The notes: generated from the sequence alone by a model not told the origin. DNA of 9,118 nucleotides from an uncultured Ruminococcus sp. (GCA_946612185.1 CAMOEP010000068.1:1-9118), one strand, 5' to 3'. Positions 1 to 5,689 are shown, numbered from the stretch's first letter. Made by a program: numbers and translations.

Positions 1-11
1 CTTTTTCTTTT

Positions 12-40
12 ATTATACCATATTCTCCCTGATTTGTCCA
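12..40 (-). promoter_or_regulatory. Sigma-A type promoter firing out of the left edge
   Basis: Read on the minus strand there is a TGGACA -35 box (35-40), a 17-base spacer and a perfect TATAAT -10 box (12-17) preceded by TGG, an extended -10. Only the first T of TTGACA is changed. It would transcribe a gene lying beyond the left end of the window, which cannot be seen. The end of repeat unit R1 lies only six bases upstream of its -35 box, so this promoter and the cysteine synthase promoter diverge from the two sides of the repeat. Confidence 0.6.
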
Positions 41-46
41 CTCCCC

Positions 47-303
47 AGCTTGACCACATATCACGTTGTCGCTTGCTTACGCTCGCTCACTTTTTAGAAA
101 CGGGGCTTTGTACGTCGCTCAACCGTGTTTGTACTGGTACAAAGTTCTCCGGTAGGACAAAAAAACGGCAAATTTACAAAAATACTTGAATAGAATTTTG
201 TACCATTGAAAACCAAGTTGAGCGACGGCAAAATGCGATGTTCTACCAAAGTAAGCAAGCTTGCGAGCGACAACGTGATATGTGGTCGAGCTGACAGCAG
301 CTC
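47..303. repeat. Long inverted-repeat element, full unit R1
   Basis: Bases 47-148 and 192-292 are imperfect reverse complements separated by a 43-base A-rich loop, so a transcript of either strand could fold into one hairpin of about 100 base pairs. Pairing is best in three blocks: the outer 27 bases (26 match; 47-73 with 266-292), the middle CGTCGCTCAAC (113-123 with 217-227, perfect), and the inner block (135-148 with 192-205, 13 of 14). The sequences between the blocks diverge. The right end merges into a small perfect hairpin, GAGCTG-ACAG-CAGCTC (288-303). The left end has only the CAGCTT half of such a hairpin (46-51). Related units occur at 2241-2682 and 8777-9118. No open reading frame of note lies inside. 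It resembles a MITE or large REP-like element, but I cannot name the family. Confidence 0.9.
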
Positions 304-337
304 GTTGGCTTAATGGGGGGGGATGTTCCGAATAGGT

Positions 338-362
338 TTAGTAGTTATACTATACTAACTAA
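338..362. promoter_or_regulatory. Candidate operator upstream of the cysteine synthase promoter
   Basis: A 25-base imperfect palindrome, TTAGT-n3-TATA-C-TATA-n3-ACTAA, has nine of twelve positions matching per arm and ends 13 bases upstream of the -35 box. Its AT-rich dyad form is compatible with a winged-helix dimer such as the Rrf2-type regulators that control cysteine genes in Firmicutes, but the sequence is not a recognised consensus and the regulator is unknown. Confidence 0.4.
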
Positions 363-375
363 TTTCAAAAAATCC

Positions 376-404
376 TTGCTTTTTACTTGGAATTGTTATA
401 TAAT
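376..404 (+). promoter_or_regulatory. Promoter of the cysteine synthase - EamA operon
   Basis: TTGCTT (376-381), a 17-base spacer and a perfect TATAAT (399-404) predict transcription starting near base 411, leaving a leader of about 27 bases before the ATG at 438. The leader is too short for a T-box or riboswitch. The promoter also settles the gene start, because an in-frame ATG at 387 lies upstream of the expected transcript start. Confidence 0.8.
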
Positions 405-437
405 AGTTATTGTACTAATATCAAAGGGAGATTTGAC

Positions 438-1367
438 ATGATCTACAATAATATTCTTGAAGCTATGGGTCACACACCTATGATCCGACTTAACAGAATG
501 AACAAAAAAGGTAACGCTGACGTTCTCGTTAAATTCGAGGGGCTGAACGTAGGCGGCTCTATCAAGACCCGCACCGCTTACAATATGATACGCCATGCCG
601 AAAAAGAAGGGCTTATCCACGATGATACCATTATCGTCGAGCCTACAAGCGGCAATCAGGGTATCGGTCTGGCTCTGGTGGGCGCTGTCAGAGGCTACCG
701 CACTATCATCATTATGCCCGACTCAGTAAGCGAGGAACGCCGTAAACTCGTCAACCACTACGGCGCTGAGGTTATCCTTATCCACGACGACGGCGATATC
801 GGAAAGTGTATCCAGGAGTGTCTTGACACCGCTCTGCGTATGGCTGAGGAGGATAAGCGTGTGTTCGTTCCCCAGCAGTTCTCAAATATCAATAATATCG
901 GCGCTCATAAGTACCACACTGCCCTTGAAATACTCGAACAGACTGCCGTGAAGATCGACGGATTCTGCTCCGGTATCGGCACTGGCGGTACTATCACAGG
1001 CATTGGCGAAGCGCTCAAAGCTCAGTACCCTGACCTTGAAATATGGGCTGTTGAACCCGAAAACGCTGCTATCCTGGCAGGCGGAAACATCGGAACTCAC
1101 CTGCAAATGGGCATTGGTGACGGTATAATCCCCGATATCCTCAACCAGAATATTTACGACAATATCTGCATAATTTCCGACGAGGAAGCTATCCGCACAG
1201 CTAAGGAACTGGCTTCAAAGGAAGGAATCATGTGCGGTATTTCAAGTGGTACTAACGTAGCGGCTGCGCTTAAACTCGCTGAAAAACTTGGCGAGGGCAA
1301 GACTGTCGTGACCATACTCCCGGATACTGCCGAGAGATACTTCTCCACTCCCCTTTTCGACGACTGA
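438..1367 (+). CDS. cysK: Cysteine synthase (O-acetylserine sulfhydrylase family, PLP-dependent)
   Basis: This 309-residue cytoplasmic enzyme should make cysteine from O-acetylserine and sulfide. The PLP Schiff-base lysine is K43 in GGSIKTR. The substrate loop is TSGNQG at 70-75, the PLP phosphate-binding glycine loop is GIGTGGTITG at 179-188, and CGISSGTNVAAA (266-277) and LPDTAERYFST (294-304) complete the fold-type II signature at the usual family length. Two active-site motifs deviate from the textbook form: NVGGSIKTR instead of NPxxSxKDR, and TSGNQG instead of TSGNTG. I recall such variants from a Firmicutes clade, so a related beta-replacement substrate is possible. The ATG at 438 is chosen because AAAGGGAG lies eight bases upstream; an in-frame ATG at 387 lies inside the promoter. 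The stop codon overlaps the next start (TGATG). Confidence 0.9.
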   Translation: MIYNNILEAMGHTPMIRLNRMNKKGNADVLVKFEGLNVGGSIKTRTAYNMIRHAEKEGLIHDDTIIVEPTSGNQGIGLALVGAVRGYRTIIIMPDSVSEERRKLVNHYGAEVILIHDDGDIGKCIQECLDTALRMAEEDKRVFVPQQFSNINNIGAHKYHTALEILEQTAVKIDGFCSGIGTGGTITGIGEALKAQYPDLEIWAVEPENAAILAGGNIGTHLQMGIGDGIIPDILNQNIYDNICIISDEEAIRTAKELASKEGIMCGISSGTNVAAALKLAEKLGEGKTVVTILPDTAERYFSTPLFDD

Positions 1368-2239
1368 TGCGGGAGCAGACTAAGGGCAGCCTGATGCTCC
1401 TTGTCACGTCCCTGATATGGGGAACGGCTTTTGTCGCCCAGAGCGAGGGTATGAACTACGTTCAGCCCTTCACCTACAACGCCATAAGGACGCTTATCGG
1501 CGGTATTACGCTGATCCCGGTGGTAATACTTTTCCGGAGTATCAGCAGGCACTCAGGCGGGAGAAAGGAGTTTTCCCGGAAAAATACAGTCATCGGCGGA
1601 ATATGCTGCGGAGTACTTCTCTTTGTGGCAAGTTCATTCCAGCAGTCCGGAATTGCCCGGACTACCGCCGGAAAAGCTGGATTCATAACGGCACTATACA
1701 TAGTTATAGTGCCGCTTTTGTCTGTATTTCTTGGGAAACGTCCTCCGGCACGAAGCTGGATATTTGTGGGGATAGCGGCGGTAGGATTCTGGCTTTTGTG
1801 CATGAAAGATGGGCTGACCATTTCAGGCGGCGACCTGCTGGTACTGGTCAGCGCATTTGTGTTTGCCCTGCACATTATTGTAATTGACCGGTTCAACCTG
1901 ATGCAGACAGACGGCGTGATGATGTCGTGCATACAGTTTTTCACAGCCGGGACGCTGATGCTGATATGTATGTTTGTTTTTGAGAAGCCGCAGTTCCGGA
2001 GCATTATAGCTGCCCGGACGACGATACTTTACACTGGTGTGATGTCCTGTTCGGTGGCGTACACATTACAGATACTCGGACAAAAAAAGACACCGCCCAC
2101 CGTTGCCACGCTGCTTATGAGCCTGGAATCGGTATTTGCGGTGCTGGCGGGATGTCTGATACTTCACGAACGGCTTACTATCCGTGAATTTTTCGGCTGC
2201 CTACTCGTATTTTTAGCCGTCCTACTATCTCAAGCTTAG
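1367..2239 (+). CDS. EamA/DMT-family transporter (putative metabolite exporter)
   Basis: This 290-residue integral membrane protein has about ten hydrophobic helices (roughly 8-25, 34-56, 73-92, 100-123, 130-147, 154-173, 183-204, 214-236, 244-265 and 272-289), the two-times-five-helix layout of the drug/metabolite transporter superfamily. Family hallmarks are LIWGTAFVAQ in helix 1 (16-25) and the closing stretch around E254, LHERLTIREF (266-275) and the final hydrophobic helix. The ATG shares its A with the stop codon of the cysteine synthase gene and has no clear ribosome binding site, so translation is probably coupled. E. coli EamA (YdeD) exports O-acetylserine and cysteine, which makes a similar substrate plausible here, but the family is broad and sequence alone does not fix the substrate. 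The stop codon is one base from the start of a repeat array, and no ordinary terminator is visible. Confidence 0.88.
   Translation: MREQTKGSLMLLVTSLIWGTAFVAQSEGMNYVQPFTYNAIRTLIGGITLIPVVILFRSISRHSGGRKEFSRKNTVIGGICCGVLLFVASSFQQSGIARTTAGKAGFITALYIVIVPLLSVFLGKRPPARSWIFVGIAAVGFWLLCMKDGLTISGGDLLVLVSAFVFALHIIVIDRFNLMQTDGVMMSCIQFFTAGTLMLICMFVFEKPQFRSIIAARTTILYTGVMSCSVAYTLQILGQKKTPPTVATLLMSLESVFAVLAGCLILHERLTIREFFGCLLVFLAVLLSQA
1689..1714 (+). repeat. Perfect hairpin inside the transporter gene
   Basis: A perfect 10-base-pair inverted repeat, CGGCACTATA (1689-1698) and TATAGTGCCG (1705-1714), encloses the six-base loop CATAGT and is followed by CTTTTG. It lies in the coding sequence of helix 4 of the EamA protein. 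It has the outline of a weak intrinsic terminator or a pause/mRNA-stability hairpin, but the T-run is short and chance is possible. Confidence 0.5.
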
Positions 2240-2240
2240 C

Positions 2241-2427
2241 AAGCTGGAGTCAGCTTGACCACATATCACGTTGACGCTCGTTAACTCGCTCACTATTTAG
2301 AAACGGTACTTTTGCCGTCGCTCAACCGTGTTTCTACGGGTACAGAGTTCTCTGGTAGAACTATAAAACTTGATTTTTACAGAATTTACCGAATAGAACT
2401 TAGTACCAAGCAAAACCAAGCTGTGCC
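2241..2427. repeat. Half-unit of the long inverted-repeat family (R2A)
   Basis: This copy starts with the small hairpin AAGCTG-GAGT-CAGCTT (2241-2256), one base after the transporter stop codon. It carries the left arm and loop of the family (2252 to about 2400) and the inner stub of the right arm (AGAACTTAGTACCA). It then stops at ACCAAG and passes straight into another small hairpin, AAGCTG-TGC-CAGCTT (2418-2432), that begins the next unit. The middle and outer right-arm blocks are missing. From the shared CACGTTGACG onward it is nearly identical to R2B, which suggests recent duplication. It may provide the 3' end of the cysteine synthase operon transcript. Confidence 0.85.
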
Positions 2428-2682
2428 AGCTTGACCGCCCCCACGTTGACGCTCGTTAACTCGCTTACATAATAGAAACGGTACTTTTGCCGTCGCTCAA
2501 CCGTGTTTCTACGGGTACAGAGTTCTCCGGTAGAACTGTAAAACTTGATTTTTACAAAATTTACCGAATAGAACTTAGTACCAAGCAAAATATGGTTGAG
2601 CGACGTAAAAAGTACCGTTTCTTTTAAAGTGAGCAAGCGCAAGCGAGCGACAACGTGAGAAGCGGTCGAGCTGGCTCAGCTC
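2428..2682. repeat. Full unit of the long inverted-repeat family (R2B)
   Basis: The unit runs from AGCT at 2428 to AGCT at 2672, 245 bases, within a base of R1 (246). The conserved CGTCGCTCAAC block is at 2491-2501 and its reverse complement at 2595-2605. The right end merges into GAGCTG-GCT-CAGCTC (2668-2682), seven bases from the CCA end of the tRNA gene. The left arm is of a second sequence variant (CACGTTGACGCTCGTTAACT), whereas the right arm has GAGCGACAACGTGAGAAGCG, closer to the variant in the right-edge array, so the two arms do not share an identical history. A frame running leftward across it is a by-product of the repeat. Confidence 0.88.
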
Positions 2683-2688
2683 GGCTTG

Positions 2689-2763
2689 TGGAGCAGATAA
2701 CGGGGGTCGAACCCGCCTCCTCAGTTTGGGAAACTGAAGTAATAGCCGCTATACTATATCTGC
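2689..2763 (-). tRNA. tRNA-Gly, anticodon CCC, with encoded CCA
   Basis: The minus strand folds as a complete tRNA: acceptor GCAGATA/TATCTGC, three-base-pair D stem GTA/TAC with the loop containing GG, anticodon stem TCAGT/ACTGA closing loop TTCCCAA (anticodon at 2728-2730 on the plus strand), a four-base variable loop, and T arm GCGGG-TTCGACC-CCCGT. The discriminator is U, as usual for tRNA-Gly, followed directly by an encoded CCA (2689-2691). It reads GGG codons. It has its own promoter and a leader of about five bases. Downstream there is no T-run; the repeat unit R2B begins seven bases after CCA. Confidence 0.95.
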
Positions 2764-2774
2764 ATTACTTCTAT

Positions 2775-2803
2775 ATTATACCACATTTCTTTCCGGATTG
2801 CAA
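2775..2803 (-). promoter_or_regulatory. Promoter of tRNA-Gly
   Basis: On the minus strand TTGCAA (2798-2803), a 17-base spacer and TATAAT (2775-2780) with an upstream TGG form a strong extended -10 promoter. Transcription should begin near 2768, about five bases before the mature tRNA end. The A/T tract just upstream (2804-2823) is also the T-rich tail of the preceding terminator and could act as an UP element. Confidence 0.8.
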
Positions 2804-2804
2804 G

Positions 2805-2850
2805 TACTTTTTATAAAAATTTAAGGGACACGCTGTCGAAACGTGTCCCT
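2805..2850 (-). terminator. Intrinsic terminator of the cohesin-dockerin gene
   Basis: A perfect nine-base-pair stem, AGGGACACG (2824-2832) with CGTGTCCCT (2842-2850), encloses a nine-base loop. In the minus-strand reading it begins five bases after the TAA at 2856 and is followed by TTAAATTTTTATAAA. The plus-strand side also ends in a T-run (CTTTTTT), so the hairpin can work in both directions, although no gene reads into it from the left. Confidence 0.85.
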
Positions 2851-2855
2851 CTTTT

Positions 2856-3800
2856 TTACTTCTTTACAGGAAGTGTGACAAGTCCTGCATCTGCTTGCTG
2901 GATAAGTGCTGCATCTTCAACATTTACGTCATTGTCGCCGTTAACGTCGCACCTTGCCAGAACATCGCTCTCCAGCGGGTACTTATCGTGATTCGCCGCA
3001 TACTGTAGCACCATTACGATATCAGAAACCGACAATGCGCCGTTTCCGTCTGCGTCGCCCCAAACTGTATCGCCACCCTCGATAGCGATATATCCGTCAC
3101 AGGAAGGTGAAATTCCTTTCAGCGCAGGACACCTCTCAATATCGCTTTCAGATGCCTTGAAATTAGGGTTATACTCCTTGTTATAAATGCCCTTGGTGAA
3201 CGTAAAGCCGTTCATAAGCTCCTTGTCAGCCATGCCTATTGCCTGGAATATGTCCTTGGTGTACTCAGTGGTGATATACTTTATGTCAAAAGGGAACACA
3301 TCACCTGCGGCAATGTCGCTGGGCAGGTTAACATTGAAACTGAACATCGTACCATTAGTTCCGGAATTGCCCGAACTTGCAACTGCCGCAAACAGACCTG
3401 TTGTTCCACTTGTATCGTCGGTTATGACATTGAAGGTGGAAGCCATGAGCGAGCAGGCATCGCCCTTTGCAATAAGAGGCAGACCGTTTTTCGACACCTC
3501 AACCTTGAGAGCCTCGTCGAAGTAAATATGCAGTCCGGCAGCGCTGTAATACGGCTTAGTTACGCCGTCTGCGTTGACTGTTACGGTGATAGTCCTGGTG
3601 GGTGAAGCCTTAGCCTCCTCCAGTGTCAGAACCTCGCTTGAAAGGGTGACATACGGCTTTATAGGCGAATTATCTATCTGCTCAAGGGTCAGTCCCTCGA
3701 ACTTAGGGCTTGCTGCTGTATCCTCAGCGCCAGCCACTACAGCGTTTGCTGAGCATGAGAGCGCCGCTGCTAAAATAGCTGAAATGATCTTTCTATTCAC
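2856..3800 (-). CDS. Secreted cohesin-like + type I dockerin protein (adaptor scaffoldin candidate)
   Basis: Starting at GTG (3800), the 314-residue protein has a signal peptide (residues 1 to about 20-25: NRK, hydrophobic core, cleavage after ANA or AGA). A beta-rich domain at about 47-208 includes GLHIYFDEALKV, GLFAAVASSG and GTMFSFNVNLPSDIAAGDVF. Its strand order and the NGTMFSF...AAGDVFPFDI stretch resemble a cohesin. The C-terminus is a type I dockerin with two calcium loops: DADGNGALSVSD (249-260) and DVNGDNDVNVED (285-296). Positions 10-11 of the loops are VS and VE, so the two binding faces differ. Signal peptide, one cohesin and one dockerin is the layout of R. flavefaciens ScaC, an adaptor that changes which enzymes a scaffold holds. 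The dockerin call is near certain; the cohesin call is by eye. The GTG start is set by AGGAGG (3808-3813) seven bases upstream; an upstream in-frame ATG at 3929 lies before the promoter. Confidence 0.85.
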   Translation of the reverse strand: MNRKIISAILAAALSCSANAVVAGAEDTAASPKFEGLTLEQIDNSPIKPYVTLSSEVLTLEEAKASPTRTITVTVNADGVTKPYYSAAGLHIYFDEALKVEVSKNGLPLIAKGDACSLMASTFNVITDDTSGTTGLFAAVASSGNSGTNGTMFSFNVNLPSDIAAGDVFPFDIKYITTEYTKDIFQAIGMADKELMNGFTFTKGIYNKEYNPNFKASESDIERCPALKGISPSCDGYIAIEGGDTVWGDADGNGALSVSDIVMVLQYAANHDKYPLESDVLARCDVNGDNDVNVEDAALIQQADAGLVTLPVKK

Positions 3801-3807
3801 AATTAGT

Positions 3808-3813
3808 CCTCCT
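3808..3813 (-). promoter_or_regulatory. Ribosome binding site that fixes a GTG start
   Basis: A perfect AGGAGG seven bases before GTG at 3798-3800. It places the start at the signal peptide rather than at the ATG 43 codons upstream, which lies outside the predicted transcript. Confidence 0.88.
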
Positions 3814-3840
3814 CTGCCTTTCGGTATCTTTGCTACTATT

Positions 3841-3869
3841 ATAATATCACTCCCGGAAACTTTTGTCAA
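3841..3869 (-). promoter_or_regulatory. Promoter of the cohesin-dockerin gene
   Basis: A perfect TTGACA (3864-3869), a 17-base spacer and TATTAT (3841-3846) preceded by TGA (extended -10) predict a start near 3834 and a leader of about 34 bases. A perfect TATAAT three bases further on is too far from the -35 box (20 bases) to be preferred. It makes the gene a separate unit from the ABC genes upstream, although no terminator is visible between them. Confidence 0.8.
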
Positions 3870-3882
3870 CCGATTTTCCGGG
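3852..3882. promoter_or_regulatory. Candidate operator around the -35 box of the cohesin-dockerin promoter
   Basis: The perfect eight-base inverted repeat CCCGGAAA (3852-3859) and TTTCCGGG (3875-3882) surrounds TTGACA almost symmetrically, with half-site centres 23 bases apart, about two helical turns. A dimer bound here would cover the -35 box, so repression is the simple reading. The regulator is unknown. The same repeat could fold as a hairpin in transcripts reading through from the ABC genes, but no T-run follows it. Confidence 0.5.
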
Positions 3883-3949
3883 TATTTGCAATTATTTTGC
3901 ATTTTAAGACCGCCTGAGAATCCGTACATTCACCCTATTTGGGCAGGTT

Positions 3950-5689
3950 CTAAGAAGCGAACTGACTGCTGTAGAGTTCGGCGTAGAATCCGCCCTTTTC
4001 CATAAGCTGTTCATGGCTGCCCTGCTCGATTATCCTGCCCTTGTTCATGACGAGTATCACATCAGAATTGCGGATAGTTGAAAGCCGGTGGGCAATGATG
4101 AAGCTGGTCTTGCCCTGCATAAGCTTCTGGAAAGCACGCTGTATGCGGTGTTCCGTGCGCAGGTCAATGGAACTTGTCGCCTCGTCGAGGATAAGCATGG
4201 GCGGATCCATGAGCATTATCCTGGCGATACATATAAGCTGCTTCTGACCCTGAGAAAGTCCGCTGTCCTCGGAAACCACTGTATCATATCCGTCCGGCAG
4301 GCGCTTGATGAAGCCGTGGGCGTGGACTGCCTTTGCAGCGGCGATTATCTGTTCCCGGCTTGCGTCAGGTACTCCGTAGGCGATGTTCTCGGCAACTGTC
4401 CCGGTGAACACCCAAGTCTCCTGCAAAACCATTCCGAAGCTGCTCCGGAGGCTGTCACGGGTCACTTCCGTAAAGTCCCTGCCGGAGACTTTTATTCTGC
4501 CGCTGCCCAGGTCGTAAAACCGCAGCAGCAGGTTTATCATTGTGGATTTTCCGCAGCCGGTAGGCCCTACGATAGCGATACGCTGACCGGGCTTGACCTT
4601 CAGGCTGAAATTCTCGATAAGCCTGACTGCCGGGTCATAGGAGAAGCAAACGTCCTCGATGCTTACTTCCCCGGTACAGCCGGTGAGGACTTCCTTGCCG
4701 CTGTCGTCGGGAACTTCCTCCTCGTCCAGCACCTCAAACACTCTCTGCGCCGAAGCCACGGCGTTCTGAAGTTCTGCAAAAACGCCGGATATCTCGTTGA
4801 ATGGCTTGGTGTACTGGTTTGAATAAGCCAGGAAACTTGACAGCTTTCCCACGCTCATTGCCCCGATAAACGGCACGCTTCCAATGGCACTCAGAGCGCC
4901 AAGAAGTCCGACTGATGCGTAGATAAGACCATTCACGAAACGGGTGGTGGGGTTGGTCATAGAGCTGAAAAAGGTAGCTTTTGCGCCGATTTTTCCGTAG
5001 TCCTCGTTTATCTGGCGGAATCGCTCCATAGCCCGCTCCTCGTAGCCGAAAGCCCGGACGATTTTCTGGCTGCCAGCCATTTCCTCAGCGAAGGAAACCA
5101 TGTCCCCACGCAGCTTCGACTGCTTCATGTAGGAGTCGTGGGAAGCCTTGGTTATCTTCGAGGCGGCGAGGAACGACAGAGGTGTGAGAATGACCACGAC
5201 TACTGCGATCCGGACGTTTATGGTCATCATGAAGATGAGTGTGCCCACAATTGTCATCACGCCGCTGAAAAACTGGGTGAACCCTTGCAGCAGTCCGTCG
5301 GATATCATCTCAATGTCGTTGATGACACGGCTGGTCAGTTCGCCCTTGGTGTGACCGTCGATGTATCTAAGGGGAACTCGCTGTAGTTTTGCGAATATAT
5401 CTGCACGCAGGTCACGGACAGTCAGGAACGCCAGCTTATTGGTAAACAGGCTCATGAGCCACTGGAAAACGCCGCTGATAATGACTATTACCGCAAGCTT
5501 CAGGGCAATGGTTTTCAGAGCATCAAAGTCCACCTGTCCACGGCTCACGCACACGTCCACGGCTTCACCTATGAACACCGGAACGGAAAGTGACAGGGAT
5601 ATCCCACCGGCGGCGAATATGAGCGTCAGCACAAAATAGCGGATATAAGGTCTTGCGTAGGAAAAGACACGTTTAAGCGTTCTGAGCAT
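3950..5689 (-). CDS. ABC exporter half-transporter, catalytic Glu/His subunit with a degenerate signature
   Basis: This 579-residue protein has an N-terminal six-helix exporter domain (about 15-310) fused to an ATPase domain (about 340-579). Seen motifs are Walker A GPTGCGKST (375-383), Q-loop VLQET (421-425), a non-standard signature LSQGQ (478-482), Walker B MLILDE with catalytic E503, and switch H534 in IAHRLST. It therefore gives intact catalytic Glu and His to the working ATP site and the altered signature to the degenerate site, as in LmrCD- or TM287/288-type heterodimers. Its ATG overlaps the end of the partner gene by 17 bases, with AAGGAGG (5699-5705) nine bases upstream. Substrate unknown; drugs, lipids or peptides are all possible for this family. 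No clear terminator follows it. Confidence 0.93.
   Translation of the reverse strand: MLRTLKRVFSYARPYIRYFVLTLIFAAGGISLSLSVPVFIGEAVDVCVSRGQVDFDALKTIALKLAVIVIISGVFQWLMSLFTNKLAFLTVRDLRADIFAKLQRVPLRYIDGHTKGELTSRVINDIEMISDGLLQGFTQFFSGVMTIVGTLIFMMTINVRIAVVVVILTPLSFLAASKITKASHDSYMKQSKLRGDMVSFAEEMAGSQKIVRAFGYEERAMERFRQINEDYGKIGAKATFFSSMTNPTTRFVNGLIYASVGLLGALSAIGSVPFIGAMSVGKLSSFLAYSNQYTKPFNEISGVFAELQNAVASAQRVFEVLDEEEVPDDSGKEVLTGCTGEVSIEDVCFSYDPAVRLIENFSLKVKPGQRIAIVGPTGCGKSTMINLLLRFYDLGSGRIKVSGRDFTEVTRDSLRSSFGMVLQETWVFTGTVAENIAYGVPDASREQIIAAAKAVHAHGFIKRLPDGYDTVVSEDSGLSQGQKQLICIARIMLMDPPMLILDEATSSIDLRTEHRIQRAFQKLMQGKTSFIIAHRLSTIRNSDVILVMNKGRIIEQGSHEQLMEKGGFYAELYSSQFAS

Noticed and set aside
387..437. 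In-frame upstream ATG extending the cysteine synthase by 17 residues
   Set aside because: It overlaps the -10/-35 promoter region, has no ribosome binding site, and the extension does not resemble the family N-terminus; ATG 438 has a good AAAGGGAG.
2400..2642. 80-codon leftward frame inside the repeat array
   Set aside because: It lies entirely in inverted-repeat DNA, has no ribosome binding site or known motif, and similar peptides recur wherever the repeat does.
2689..2763. tRNA gene as attachment site of an integrated element
   Set aside because: No integrase, no second copy of the tRNA 3' end and no cargo are visible; only the repeat unit adjoins it.
2856..3800. Lipoprotein signal in the dockerin protein (Cys16 in ALSC)
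   Set aside because: The -3 position is Ala rather than the usual Leu, and a good signal peptidase I site (ANA or AGA) follows; secretion as a soluble protein fits dockerin function.
3801..3929. ATG start that would add 43 residues before the signal peptide of the dockerin protein
   Set aside because: The added stretch covers the promoter and operator, and AGGAGG points to the GTG at 3800, which gives a proper signal peptide at the N-terminus.
4088..4822. 244-codon plus-strand frame opposite the second ABC gene, and similar long antisense frames at 6619-7110, 6852-7397 and 1474-2004
   Set aside because: They are shadows of well-supported genes on the other strand; they lack ribosome binding sites and family motifs.
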